A DNA stretch of 64,000 bases from a bacterium (GCA_030430075.1 JAUIGN010000007.1:1-64000), one strand, 5' to 3'. Positions 49,519 to 59,308 are shown, counted from the first letter of the stretch. A program made the numbers and translations. Notes: generated by a model not told the origin, from the sequence alone.

Positions 49519-50694
49519 ATGGCCAATCGCATCGCAGTCGTCATCTCGCAAGGACAAAGTCAGAATCCGGCCAAACGGGGGCTCGAAGAAGATCTTGTCG
49601 CAGCCCTCCTGATGGAGCCCGGAATCGATGTTACCGTGATTCCCCATCTGTACGACCTCCAGGCGGATGGAACCGGCATGCTGGCACTCACCGGCATCAA
49701 GGGGAACATGATTGTTCTGTCCTGGTTGTATGAACGGGCGGCCCGTTGGGTCCTGGATCGGAACGGGATCCAGGGCAAGGAAGGGCAGACCGTGGTCCGG
49801 ATGGACGAGGACGACGACGAAGAAGATGCAGCGGACGAGGCCGCCGACGACGACAAAGCACGCGTGATCGACCAGCGGTCGATTCCAGACCGGCGGATCT
49901 ATTGCATCGACTTGCGGGTTCACAACAAGGCTCAGCCATACGTCGACGAGATCAAGCGGATTGCGGACGAGAACCGGCAGAAGCTGGTGCAGCTCGGCGA
50001 CTGGATCCAGGGCGATCCATCACCGGCGGCCATGAACCGTTTTCAGCAGCCGACGAACGACACGGCCCTCGGTGGTGGTTTGCCCATTGTACCCGCGGAG
50101 CCCACAGCGAACGGTCAGCCGCCGACCGGGCCTACGGACACTCCCGCCGGCCTAGCCGTGCCGGCAACCGCGGCGAGCGGTTCGTCGAGCCCCGGGGGCG
50201 AGGCGTTTGTCGCCGACGTTGTCCGGATCGAGGAAGACGGCTCGCGCCGATGGTACCCGGTGATTGATTTCAGTCGCTGCACGAATTGCATGGAGTGCAT
50301 CGACTTTTGCCTGTTCGGCGTGTACGGCGTCGATCAAGCCGAGACGATCCTGGTCGAGCAGCCGGACAATTGCCGCAAAGGGTGCCCGGCCTGCAGCCGC
50401 GTCTGTCCCGAGAATGCGATTATCTTTCCGCAGCACAAGACGCCTGCCATCGCCGGTTCGCCCGTCATCGCCGGAGGCCTGAAGATCGACCTCTCCCGGC
50501 TGTTCGGGTCCCCGGATGAAGGCAAGTCGGCAGTCGAGATCGCGGCCCTCGAGCGGGACGAACAATTGATGATGGCCGGCCGTGAAACCGTCGGAATGAA
50601 CGTCGGCATTCGCAAGCGGCAGGCGGACCAGCCGGCCGAACCCAAGGACGAATTGGACGACTTGATCGACGCGCTTGACGAGCTGGATCTGTAA
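49519..50694 (+). CDS. 2x[4Fe-4S] ferredoxin-domain protein with long acidic and disordered regions
   Basis: 391 residues. The N-terminal ~130 residues (VVISQGQSQNPAKRGLEEDL) form an unassigned alpha/beta domain interrupted by a run of Asp/Glu (DEDDDEEDAADEAADDD, about 94-110). A Pro/Thr/Gly-rich linker follows, then a ferredoxin domain with CTNCMECIDFC and CRKGCPACSRVCP, each able to hold a [4Fe-4S] cluster, and a charged tail. It is likely an electron donor for the radical SAM protein. Last gene of the cluster. Confidence 0.85.
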   Translation: MANRIAVVISQGQSQNPAKRGLEEDLVAALLMEPGIDVTVIPHLYDLQADGTGMLALTGIKGNMIVLSWLYERAARWVLDRNGIQGKEGQTVVRMDEDDDEEDAADEAADDDKARVIDQRSIPDRRIYCIDLRVHNKAQPYVDEIKRIADENRQKLVQLGDWIQGDPSPAAMNRFQQPTNDTALGGGLPIVPAEPTANGQPPTGPTDTPAGLAVPATAASGSSSPGGEAFVADVVRIEEDGSRRWYPVIDFSRCTNCMECIDFCLFGVYGVDQAETILVEQPDNCRKGCPACSRVCPENAIIFPQHKTPAIAGSPVIAGGLKIDLSRLFGSPDEGKSAVEIAALERDEQLMMAGRETVGMNVGIRKRQADQPAEPKDELDDLIDALDELDL

Positions 50695-50769
50695 GAACGA
50701 TCAACGGTTCCGTGCGGGGCGCTGTCTCGCCGTCGTTCGTGGCGAGCATGCCCAACGTACCGCGCATGT

Positions 50770-50836
50770 CCGCCGGAACGCGTTCGTGTGCCGTGGTTTC
50801 AATACAACCGGGGCTAACGCCCACCGGCTGATGAGT
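50770..50836 (+). repeat. REP-like repeat, third copy
   Basis: AACCGGGGCTAACGCCCA with CCGGCTGATGAG (50805-50835) matches the repeats at 43310-43460, preceded by CGCCGGAACGCGTTCGTGTG. It lies in the 225-bp gap between convergent genes, a common place for REP elements and transcription termination. Confidence 0.75.
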
Positions 50837-50919
50837 TGCTCAGGCTGTAAGTCATCCAGGGCATGACGGACGGCGCATCGCACGACGGTTGCAGTAACCG
50901 CCGCTCGCCGGCAGCGCCC

Positions 50920-51390
50920 TTATTCCGCCACGAAGACGGACTCGGGCCGAGCCTGGCCGTAGGGCAAGGAAACCTGGAATGCCGGCCGCTGGTCTGATGC
51001 CCTGGCAGGTGACGCTGCGTCGTTCGCATCGGCAACCTGCTGTTTCGTCGGTGGCAGCCGCGTGGGAACGCATTGCAGATGTTTGGCGGGCGGGCGGCAG
51101 ACGGGCGGCAGCCGTTTGGGGCAGTAATCGTCGCAACAGAATTGCTTCGCGGGCGCGGCGCACGGTAGCGGCTTCCGACAATAGTCGGGGCACTCGAAGC
51201 AACCCACCTTCGTCGGACAGGGCAACGGCTTGCCGCAGTAGTCATCGCAGCAGCGTGGTCCCACACAGTCCGGCCAACAGCCGCGCTGGCCCAGGATTCC
51301 GAAATGATGCTTGCCGGCGGGCGCTTGAGAGCAGGCCAGCAGGATGGCCGTTGCGACGATCAGGACGCCCCAGCGAGGCTTCAGATGCAT
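50920..51390 (-). CDS. Cys-rich lipoprotein with repeated CCDDYC motifs
   Basis: 156 residues. A lipoprotein signal (VLIVATAILLAC) is followed by three near-repeats CCDDYCGKPLPC, CPDYCRKPLPC and CCDDYCPKRLPPVC (about 45-95) containing some 16 cysteines, a motif type I associate with planctomycetes. The C-terminal part is polar. It follows the TolC-type gene by 73 bp on the same strand. Metal binding or disulfide-stabilised surface protein is likely. The frame extends to 51531, but ATG 51390 fits the signal peptide. Confidence 0.75.
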   Translation of the reverse strand: MHLKPRWGVLIVATAILLACSQAPAGKHHFGILGQRGCWPDCVGPRCCDDYCGKPLPCPTKVGCFECPDYCRKPLPCAAPAKQFCCDDYCPKRLPPVCRPPAKHLQCVPTRLPPTKQQVADANDAASPARASDQRPAFQVSLPYGQARPESVFVAE

Positions 51391-51463
51391 GAGAAACTCG
51401 AGGCTAAGGTGGAATGGGAGAGCCCGCTTACGCGGCGAGCCGACAAACCTGGCTGGTGTCGTA

Positions 51464-53062
51464 CTATGGCGCTTCGGGTGCCACCAGCACGCCCGGCTGG
51501 TCCGCCGCATCGACGGTCGGTGGGTCGACAAGTTCGTCTGCGGGCGGGTACATCGGTGCCAACCCGGACGATTGCAGGCGGATCTGCCATCCGCCGCCCA
51601 GGGATCGGTAGATGTTGATCAGTGCTTTGGCGACTTCCGCCTGAGTTGTCACCAGCTCATCTTGTTGCTGCACGAGCGTACTCTGCAGGTTGAAGACGCG
51701 ATTGAAGTCAATGTCCCCTTCGCGGTATTGGATCAGCGAAAGTTCGACCGACCGCTTCGTGGCCGTGACACCCCGATCCAGGGCCTTGACCTGGTCCTGC
51801 GATTCAAGGAAGGAAACGATGGCATTCTCTGTTTCCTCGTTGGCCTCCAGGACCGTTTGCTGGTACTGAATGGCCAGTTCCTGGAAGCGTGCGTCCTGGA
51901 CCAGAATGTTGTTGCGGATTCGGCCGTAGTGCAAGATGTTCCAGTTGAACGATGGGCCGACGGTTCCCCCGAAGGCGGCCGAACTGAACAGATCGGCGAA
52001 CCGGTTTGCTTGCCAATTCATGGTTCCGTTGATCGCGAAGGTGGGAAACAGGTCGGCGGTGGCGACGCCGATCTGGGCGCTTTGAATCGCGACCTGGCGT
52101 TCCGCTCGCCTCACGTCCGGCCGGCGGCGGAGCAGGTCGGCCGGGATGCCCACGACGACCTCGGGCGGCGAATTGGGAATCGGTCCCGGTCCCAGTTCCG
52201 GCAGCAAATCGCGAGGCGGAATGCCCAGCAGCACGCAGAGCCGGTTGTTCGCCAGCCGTTGACCCTTCTCGAATAACGGAATCAGGGCCTCGGTTTGAGA
52301 GAGGCTGGAAGTCGCTTGCGTGACATCCAGTTCGCTGACCGCACCGTTGTCGAACCGCGACTTGGCAATGTCGTAACTGCCTTTCTGGGTCCGGACGTTT
52401 TCCCGAGCATAGACCAGTCGCTGCTCGAATGCCCGCAACTCGACGTAGGCCGCTGCCGTTTCCGCCAACAGTGAGACCAGCACGTCATCGTAGTCTTCGA
52501 CCGAGGCATCCAGGTTGGCGTCGGCACTCTCGATGTCCCGGCGGATGCGGCCCCAGACATCCAGCTCCCAGCTCGCATTAAAACCGGTCGTCCAGTTGTC
52601 GATCACCCGGAACGGGAGGACCGGGATCCCAATGGCATTGCCGGCGTTGCTCAACTGAATTCGCTGATACTGGCCGAACGCCTGTTGTGACTGGGGCAGT
52701 AACAACCCGGCTGCGATGGCTCGCTGGGCTTGCGCCTCCAGGACACGCATGCTGGCCGCCCGCAGCGTAAGGTTCTCGTTGAACGAACGTTGCATTAGAT
52801 TCGCCAGGGCCGGGTCGCCAAAGGCGTTCCACCAGGCGGCATCGTCGACATAGTGAGCGTCGCTGATGACGCGCGGATCCGTGACGTCGATCCACTGGTC
52901 CGCGATCGGTGCCGCCGGTTTGGCATAGTTGGGCCCCACCTTGAAGTGGTTGTGCGCCCAGCCGTGAAACTCGGCACACCCGCCCAGTAGCAGGCAACTC
53001 GCAACCAGGCAACCGTGGGCCGCGGTACGGATTAGTCGCGACGAAAAGGATCTGAACGTCAT
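51464..53062 (-). CDS. NodT/TolC-family outer-membrane efflux lipoprotein
   Basis: 532 residues from ATG 53062. Lipobox LLLGGCAEF (Cys about 28), then FKVGPNYAKPAAPI and two outer-membrane efflux repeats: TLRAASMRVLEAQAQ, WELDVWGRI and later RRRPDVRRAERQVAIQSAQI, FNWNILHYGRI with ENAIVSFLESQ. This is the standard NodT RND-type channel that carries a substrate across the outer membrane. No RND pump or adaptor gene is in the window. The frame runs upstream to 53215 without signal-peptide character. Confidence 0.9.
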   Translation of the reverse strand: MTFRSFSSRLIRTAAHGCLVASCLLLGGCAEFHGWAHNHFKVGPNYAKPAAPIADQWIDVTDPRVISDAHYVDDAAWWNAFGDPALANLMQRSFNENLTLRAASMRVLEAQAQRAIAAGLLLPQSQQAFGQYQRIQLSNAGNAIGIPVLPFRVIDNWTTGFNASWELDVWGRIRRDIESADANLDASVEDYDDVLVSLLAETAAAYVELRAFEQRLVYARENVRTQKGSYDIAKSRFDNGAVSELDVTQATSSLSQTEALIPLFEKGQRLANNRLCVLLGIPPRDLLPELGPGPIPNSPPEVVVGIPADLLRRRPDVRRAERQVAIQSAQIGVATADLFPTFAINGTMNWQANRFADLFSSAAFGGTVGPSFNWNILHYGRIRNNILVQDARFQELAIQYQQTVLEANEETENAIVSFLESQDQVKALDRGVTATKRSVELSLIQYREGDIDFNRVFNLQSTLVQQQDELVTTQAEVAKALINIYRSLGGGWQIRLQSSGLAPMYPPADELVDPPTVDAADQPGVLVAPEAP

Positions 53063-53302
53063 GTTCCCAGTTCCCCGAGGCAATTCGTTGGACAGCATGA
53101 TTGAGCAGGATGACCGGCGAATCGTGAAATCGCGGCATTTCCCGTCTGTCCAGAAGCATCGGCGCAACCCATACAATGCGTTGCGAAAAACCGAGACACG
53201 CCCGACCTTCGCCATAAGTGCGAGAAGCGGTACGAGGCGATCAACCCCTACAATCGTTACAGAGTCCCAATGGCGGCGAGCTGATCGCCGGTCGATCCAG
53301 GA

Positions 53303-54463
53303 TCAGCGCACGCGGCGAACGCGATGGTTGTTCGTGTCGCCGATGTAGATGGTGCCGTCCTGCCCGAGTCCGATTCCGTGGGGCCGGTCCAGTTCGGCAA
53401 CCGTCGCCGCACCGCCGTCACCCGCGCCGCCGCGGTGGGTTGGACCTGCCCCGGCGACCGTGCGAATCAACCCTGAATCGAGGTCAATTTTCCGGATCGC
53501 CTGGTTCTCCGTGTCGACCACGAAGACGTTGCCCTGAGGCCCTACCGCGATTCCCTTCGGTCCGTTGAACCTGGCAGACTTGGCCGGGCCACCGTCGCCG
53601 CCGAATCCCTTCTTGCCGGAACCCGCCACATGCGACCAGCGGCCGCTGTCCAGGTCCAGCTTCCAGACGCTGTGACCCTCGCGCAGCGCGACCCACATCG
53701 TCATGCCGTCAATATACAGGGCGCGTGGGCCGAGTACGGGATTGTCCCTCGCGAGCCCCCCGTCGGTCGGCAGGTGGCGTTCACCATCGCCTGCAACCGT
53801 TTCGATGAGGCCGCTGGTCAAATCAATCCGGCGGATGCGGTGATTGCCGATGTCGGCCACAAAAAGCCCATTGCGATGGTCAAGGGCAATGCTGTGGGGG
53901 CTGCTGAACCGCGCGCGGATCGCCGGTCCACCATCACCTCCGAAGCCGGCTTCCCCGGTGCCGGCGACCGTACTGATCTGCTTTGTCTTGGCATCAACTC
54001 GACGAATCAAATGGTTCTTCATTTCGACAAAGAACATGTTGCCCCGCTGGTCGAACCGCACCTCGTAAGGTTCGTTCAGCTCGGCCTCAATGGCCGGCCC
54101 GCCGTCTCCCGAGTAGCCCTTGGTTCCGCAGCCGGCAACCGTGGTTACCGACCGGGTTTCCAGGTCGAGCCTCAGCACGCGGTGGTTGGAAACCTCCGTG
54201 ATGTAAAGCCCTCCATCCGGTCCCACCTGCACACCGAACGGCTGACCGATATTGATGTCTCGCGCCTCCCCCTGGTTCCCGTTGTGGGCCGGCGCACCCG
54301 TGCCCGCCACGGTGTCAATCGTGCCGGCGGCGGCCGGCGCTGTGGGCACCGTCCACACAAGCATGATGCCAACAAGGATTGCCGCGCGCCACAACTTCTG
54401 CGACCGAAACGGTCGGCAGCGTTCTTGCGTGGGTACTCGGTGGAACAGCAGCGGAGCAGGCAT
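53303..54463 (-). CDS. secreted NHL-repeat beta-propeller protein
   Basis: 386 residues. A basic N-region and signal peptide (AAILVGIMLVWTVPTAPAAA, about 25-45) precede six NHL blades, each with a GxxGDGGPA loop and a DxxNHRIRRID-like ending (for example GNHRIRRIDLTSGLIETVAG). AGGAA before ATG 54463 fixes the start; upstream codons are not protein-like. Secreted propellers of this kind are numerous in planctomycetes. Divergent from the PSD1 gene at 54691. Confidence 0.88.
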   Translation of the reverse strand: MPAPLLFHRVPTQERCRPFRSQKLWRAAILVGIMLVWTVPTAPAAAGTIDTVAGTGAPAHNGNQGEARDINIGQPFGVQVGPDGGLYITEVSNHRVLRLDLETRSVTTVAGCGTKGYSGDGGPAIEAELNEPYEVRFDQRGNMFFVEMKNHLIRRVDAKTKQISTVAGTGEAGFGGDGGPAIRARFSSPHSIALDHRNGLFVADIGNHRIRRIDLTSGLIETVAGDGERHLPTDGGLARDNPVLGPRALYIDGMTMWVALREGHSVWKLDLDSGRWSHVAGSGKKGFGGDGGPAKSARFNGPKGIAVGPQGNVFVVDTENQAIRKIDLDSGLIRTVAGAGPTHRGGAGDGGAATVAELDRPHGIGLGQDGTIYIGDTNNHRVRRVR

Positions 54464-54690
54464 GAGAACGTTCCTGGAAGAGCATGTGGACGACCCGCGC
54501 CGATGACGATCCGCGCAGTTGCAGCCGACGTGCCTGTCCGAATCGGAAATTAGCAAGGACCGGCACACCTTGATTATGCAGCCGCTTGCAGCCGCATGCA
54601 ACGCGGACGACTTGGATCATGCCACGCATTCGGTCACAATAAAGGTCCCGCCAGGCAGCATCCCCCGCGACCCGATCCCCAGTGGTTCTC

Positions 54691-57600
54691 ATGACGAACT
54701 TGATTCGAAATCGCCCCGCAGGCGCCGGATGCGTTTGTGTGTTGTTGTCCGCCTGGGTGACATGTTGGCCGGCGGCAGCCGCCGACGAGGACATGTTTGC
54801 CGAACGGATCGCCCCCCTATTCGAGCGCCGCTGCGTCTCGTGTCACAACGAGGACGATCCGCGAGGAGAACTGAGCCTCCAGACGGCTGCCGGATTTCGG
54901 CGCGGCGGTGTTAGTGGTTCGCTCGTCGATCCGGAGGACAATTCGAGCCTGCTGTTGGAGTATGTGACCGGTGAAGACCCGGAGATGCCGAAAGATGGTG
55001 ACCCGCTCAGCCCGGACGAGGTGGAGGCCATTCGCCGTTGGATCAAGGAGGGTGCGAAGTGGCCGCGGGATCGGAAATTGGCAGACCGCTCGCTGGTCGA
55101 TACCAATTGGTGGTCATTGCACCCGCTCCGCCGTCCGCCTTTACCGCGGCTGGACGCTGCCGATTGGTTGCAGGTGCGGACGCCCATTGATGCGTTTGTG
55201 CTGGCCCGCTTGCGAACCATGGGATTGGAGTTTTCACCGCCGGCCGATCGTCGCACCCTTGTCCGCCGCCTTTACTTCGATCTCACCGGACTTCCTCCGA
55301 CCCCGGCAGAAGTCAACGCCTTCATCCGTGATCCGTCGCCGACCGCCTACGAAGACCTGGTCGATCGGCTGTTGGCGTCACCCCGCTATGGCGAGCGTTG
55401 GGCCCGCCACTGGTTGGACGTCGTCAAGTATGCCGACACCTGCGGCTACGACAAGGACAAGCTGCGACCTCACGCCTGGCCCTACCGGGACTATGTCATT
55501 CGCTCCTTTAACCAGGACAAAGTCTATGCGCAATTTGTTCAGGAGCAGATTGCGGGTGACGTGCTCTTTCCCGGATCACCGGACGGCGTGCTCGGGCTGG
55601 GCTTTATCGCGGCCGGACCCTGGGACTTCATCGGTCACGTCGAAGTGCCCGAAAGCAAGATTGACGGACGCATCGCGCGGCACATTGACCGGGATGAAAT
55701 GGTCAGCAACACGCTTAATACGTTCCTCAGCACCACCATTCAATGTGCCCGCTGCCACAACCATAAGTTCGATCCATTCACGCAACAACACTACTACAAC
55801 CTGCAGAGCGTATTCGCCGCGGTCGATCGGGCGGAACGTCCCTACGATCTCGACCCGGAGGTGGAACGACGACGTCGCCGGTTACAGGAGCAGATCGAAC
55901 GTGCGGCGGCGGACCAGCAGGCCCTGGAAACCGAAATTCGTCAACTCGGCGGGCAGAAACTTGGCGACATCGAGGTCCGGATTGCCGAGTTGAAGAAACT
56001 GGCCGGCCTCAAGGAGAAGCACCCTGCGTTCGGCTACCACAGCCAGATCGTGTCGCAACCAGAGACTGTGAAGTGGGTTCAAGTCGACCTGGGCCAACCG
56101 CAGTCCATCCAGCGCGTCGCCCTGCACCCCTGTCATGACGACTTTGCAGGGATCGGCGCCGGCTTCGGGTTCCCCGTTCGGTATCGTGTCGAGGTGTCGC
56201 TGGAGCCGACCTTCGCCGCCGCTACCGTCGTACTGGATCGCACCGGCAAGGACCAGCCGAACCCCGGATTGGCGGAAGTCGCGGCCGACTTCGGGCCGCT
56301 TACCGGACGTTATGTTCGCCTCACGGCGACTCGCCTCACAGAACGGCAGAACGACTACATGCTGGCCCTGGCGGAGCTGGAAGTATTCGCTGCCGACGGT
56401 GCCAATCTTGCCGCCGGACGGCCCGTAACGGCGAAGGATTCAATCGAGGCACCCGTGCGTTGGGCACGGACCAACCTGACCGACCAGCGGTGGGCGTTGG
56501 CGGGCGACCCGCTTGCCGCCGACCAGCTTGCCGTCAAGCTGCTGGCGCGGCAAGAAATCCTCGACGGTATTCTCACGCCCGAGCGAAAGCGACGAAAGCA
56601 GCAACTGGTCGAACAGCGTGAACAGGCCAGCCGGCAACTCAGCGAATTGCCGCGCGGCAAGATGGTCTATGCCGCGGCCAGCCAATTCAAGCCGCAAGGA
56701 AACTTCAAGCCAACGGGTGGGAAGCCGCGAACCGTTCACGTGCTGCATCGGGGGAATATTCAATCACCACGCCAGCCGGCCGTCCCCGGAACACTGCCGA
56801 TCGTGCCGGGCACGTCCTCCGAGTTTTCCTTGCCCCCGAATCATCGCGAAGGCGAGCGGCGGGCCGCCCTGGCAACCTGGATCACGCGACAAGACAATCC
56901 GTTAACCTGGCGTTCGATCGTCAACCGGGTCTGGCACTATCACTTCGGACGCGGAATTGTGGCTTCGCCCAACGACCTGGGGCGGATGGGACAACCACCC
57001 TCGCACCCCGAACTGCTCGAATGGCTGGCGGTCGAATTTCGTGACCAGGGTCAGTCGGTCAAGGCCCTGAACCGGATGATCGTGACCAGCACGGTATACC
57101 GCCAGGCCAGCACCTTGGCAGAGACGGCCGACCCCGAGCGGCTGGCCATCGTACAACGCGGACAAGAGGTCGATCGCGGCAACGTTTATCTCTGGAAAAT
57201 GAACCGGCGCCGGTTGGAAGCCGAAGAGATCCGGGACGCGATCCTGGCGGTCAGCGGCCGGCTGCGGAATACGATGGGTGGGCCAGGCTACTACCTGTTC
57301 CGGCTGGAACGGACAGATCATTCGCCCCACTACGAGTATCACAAGTTCGATCCAGCTGACCCGGATTCACACCGCCGCTCGATCTACCGATTTATCGTCC
57401 GCTCGCAGCCCGATCCGTACATGACCACGCTGGACTGTGCCGACTCGTCGCAAAGCACGCCCCGGCGGTCGGAGACGATGACCTCGCTGCAAGCGCTCAC
57501 CCTGCTGAACAACCGGTTCAACCTGACGATGGCAGAACGCTTTGCCGACCGCCTGGAGAAATCAGGCAAATCAACCGAAGCGAGAATCGAGATGGCTCTG

Positions 57601-57729
57601 CGGCGTGTGGTCGGGCGCGCTCCAACGGACGAGGAGCGTGTTGTCTTGAGCCGGTACGCCGACGAGCACGGGTTGGCGAACCTGTGCCGCGTGTTGTTCA
57701 ACTTGAGCGAGTTCGTCTATATCGACTAG
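54691..57729 (+). CDS. PSD1 cytochrome c-domain / DUF1549 / DUF1553 protein
   Basis: 1012 residues with a signal peptide (VCVLLSAWVTCWPAAAA). Order: PSD1 cytochrome-like domain with CVSCH (about 48-52), DUF1549 (LVRRLYFDLTGLPPTPAEVN, RHWLDVVKYADT, CARCHNHKFDPFTQQ), a central discoidin-like insert (WVQVDLGQPQSIQRVALHPC), and DUF1553 (LTWRSIVNRVWHYHFGRGIV, MNRRRLEAEEIRDAIL, LQALTLLNNRF). This architecture is almost diagnostic of planctomycetes and is usually followed, as here, by a DUF1501 gene. Role in the cell is not established; an exported haem-containing enzyme is likely. GTG 54682 is an alternative start. Confidence 0.9.
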   Translation: MTNLIRNRPAGAGCVCVLLSAWVTCWPAAAADEDMFAERIAPLFERRCVSCHNEDDPRGELSLQTAAGFRRGGVSGSLVDPEDNSSLLLEYVTGEDPEMPKDGDPLSPDEVEAIRRWIKEGAKWPRDRKLADRSLVDTNWWSLHPLRRPPLPRLDAADWLQVRTPIDAFVLARLRTMGLEFSPPADRRTLVRRLYFDLTGLPPTPAEVNAFIRDPSPTAYEDLVDRLLASPRYGERWARHWLDVVKYADTCGYDKDKLRPHAWPYRDYVIRSFNQDKVYAQFVQEQIAGDVLFPGSPDGVLGLGFIAAGPWDFIGHVEVPESKIDGRIARHIDRDEMVSNTLNTFLSTTIQCARCHNHKFDPFTQQHYYNLQSVFAAVDRAERPYDLDPEVERRRRRLQEQIERAAADQQALETEIRQLGGQKLGDIEVRIAELKKLAGLKEKHPAFGYHSQIVSQPETVKWVQVDLGQPQSIQRVALHPCHDDFAGIGAGFGFPVRYRVEVSLEPTFAAATVVLDRTGKDQPNPGLAEVAADFGPLTGRYVRLTATRLTERQNDYMLALAELEVFAADGANLAAGRPVTAKDSIEAPVRWARTNLTDQRWALAGDPLAADQLAVKLLARQEILDGILTPERKRRKQQLVEQREQASRQLSELPRGKMVYAAASQFKPQGNFKPTGGKPRTVHVLHRGNIQSPRQPAVPGTLPIVPGTSSEFSLPPNHREGERRAALATWITRQDNPLTWRSIVNRVWHYHFGRGIVASPNDLGRMGQPPSHPELLEWLAVEFRDQGQSVKALNRMIVTSTVYRQASTLAETADPERLAIVQRGQEVDRGNVYLWKMNRRRLEAEEIRDAILAVSGRLRNTMGGPGYYLFRLERTDHSPHYEYHKFDPADPDSHRRSIYRFIVRSQPDPYMTTLDCADSSQSTPRRSETMTSLQALTLLNNRFNLTMAERFADRLEKSGKSTEARIEMALRRVVGRAPTDEERVVLSRYADEHGLANLCRVLFNLSEFVYID

Positions 57730-57805
57730 CGCGGCATCGATTGGCGTGGCGAAACTTCAGCCACACGACGATAACCGATTCGTTGACCATGTTCACGGTA
57801 TTGCC

Positions 57806-59308
57806 ATGATACGGCCTTCTGCGTTTCCTCACCAACGACGTCTCCCCGTCCCGGTATCACGACGCGACTTTCTCTGGCAAAGCGGCGGTGGATTGGGCGG
57901 GATCGCCCTGGCTGGCTTGCTGGCACAGGAAGGAGCACTCGCCGCGCCGGCCACCTCCACCGGCGTGCTCCAGGTCTTGCACCATCCGCCCCGCGCGACC
58001 CGGGTTGTTCAGATGTTCATGGGCGGGGCGGCCAGTCATTTGGATCTCTGGGACTACAAGCCCGATCTGGAAAAGTATCACGGCCAGGAGTCTGATTTCG
58101 GAGAGCATGTCGAAGCCTTCCAGAACGGCTTGGGGCCCTGGATGAAGTCGCCGTTCAGTTTCGCTCCCCATGGAGCGTGTGGAAAGATGATCAGCGATGC
58201 TGTCAAACCTCTGGGCAAGTGTGTTGACGAGATCGCCTTCGTGCACAACATGGTGGGCAAGACCGGCGTCCACAGCCAGGGCACGTTCTTGCAGGCCACC
58301 GGCTTTCAGGATCCAGGGTTCCCCGGCATGGGCGCCTGGATCAACTACGCGCTCGGGAGCATGAACGATAACCTGCCGACATTTGTCGTCCTGCCCGATC
58401 ACCGCGGATTCGCTTCCAATGGTCCCAAGAATTGGGGCGCCGCGTTCCTGCCGGCCAGCAATCAGGGCACGATGATCTTTCCCCAACGCGAAAACCCGAT
58501 TGAAGACCTCTTGCCGCAGAATCCGTTTGTGACGCCGGCCAGCCACCGAGCGGGGCTCGAACTCCTGGGACACTTGAATCGCAGCCATCAAGCTCGACGG
58601 CCCGAAGATTCGCGTTTGGAAGCGCGGATTCGCTCGTACGAGCTGGCAGCCAAGATGCAGTTGAGCGCCCCGGAAACGCTCGATCTATCAGACGAACCGG
58701 CCCACGTGCTGAAAATGTACGGGCTGGAACAGGCGGGCCGGAAGTACCCAGAGACGATCAATATCCCGGAGGAAGTCGAGTATTTCGGGCGGAAATGCTT
58801 GATCGCTCGGCGATTGCTCGAACGGGGCGTCCGCTTCGTGCAGATCTGGTCGGGCAACGACAACAGTTTTCCACGCCGCAACTGGGATAGCCATGAGGAT
58901 ATCGAACGGGATCACAAACCGTTGGCATTCGGCATGGCGACCGGGGCCGCCGCCCTGATCCAGGACTTGAAACAACGGGGCCTGCTGAACGAAACGATGA
59001 TCCTGTGGACGACCGAGTTCGGACGGATGCCCTCGACGCAAGGCAGCAAAGGCCGAGATCATAACCCCTACGTGTTCACGAACTGGCTGGCCGGCGGCGG
59101 CATCCGCGGGGGAATCTCGTATGGTCCCTCGGACCAGTGGGGGTACAAGCCGCTGGACCGTAGCAATCCCACCCAGGTTTACGACATCCATGCCACCATG
59201 CTGCATCTGCTGGGAATCGACCACACTCGCCTGACCGTCCGTCACAACGGCATCGACCGCCGCTTGACGGATGTCCACGGACATGTCATCAAGGACCTGC
59301 TGGCTTAG
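57806..59308 (+). CDS. Tat-exported DUF1501 (sulfatase-like fold) protein
   Basis: 500 residues. A twin-arginine signal SRRDFLWQSGGGLGGIALAG (about 18-37) precedes the DUF1501 body: VQMFMGGAASHLDLWDYKPD, HNMVGKTGVHSQGTFLQATG, VLPDHRG, WTTEFGRMPSTQGSKGRDHN (metal-binding region) and DIHATMLHLLGIDHTRLT. The fold belongs to the alkaline-phosphatase/sulfatase superfamily. Genes of this family typically form a pair with the upstream PSD1 protein; the two are 76 bp apart and same-stranded. Substrate unknown. Confidence 0.9.
   Translation: MIRPSAFPHQRRLPVPVSRRDFLWQSGGGLGGIALAGLLAQEGALAAPATSTGVLQVLHHPPRATRVVQMFMGGAASHLDLWDYKPDLEKYHGQESDFGEHVEAFQNGLGPWMKSPFSFAPHGACGKMISDAVKPLGKCVDEIAFVHNMVGKTGVHSQGTFLQATGFQDPGFPGMGAWINYALGSMNDNLPTFVVLPDHRGFASNGPKNWGAAFLPASNQGTMIFPQRENPIEDLLPQNPFVTPASHRAGLELLGHLNRSHQARRPEDSRLEARIRSYELAAKMQLSAPETLDLSDEPAHVLKMYGLEQAGRKYPETINIPEEVEYFGRKCLIARRLLERGVRFVQIWSGNDNSFPRRNWDSHEDIERDHKPLAFGMATGAAALIQDLKQRGLLNETMILWTTEFGRMPSTQGSKGRDHNPYVFTNWLAGGGIRGGISYGPSDQWGYKPLDRSNPTQVYDIHATMLHLLGIDHTRLTVRHNGIDRRLTDVHGHVIKDLLA

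Noticed and set aside
51344..52276. 310-codon plus-strand frame
   Set aside because: Antisense to the NodT/TolC gene, which has complete family motifs.
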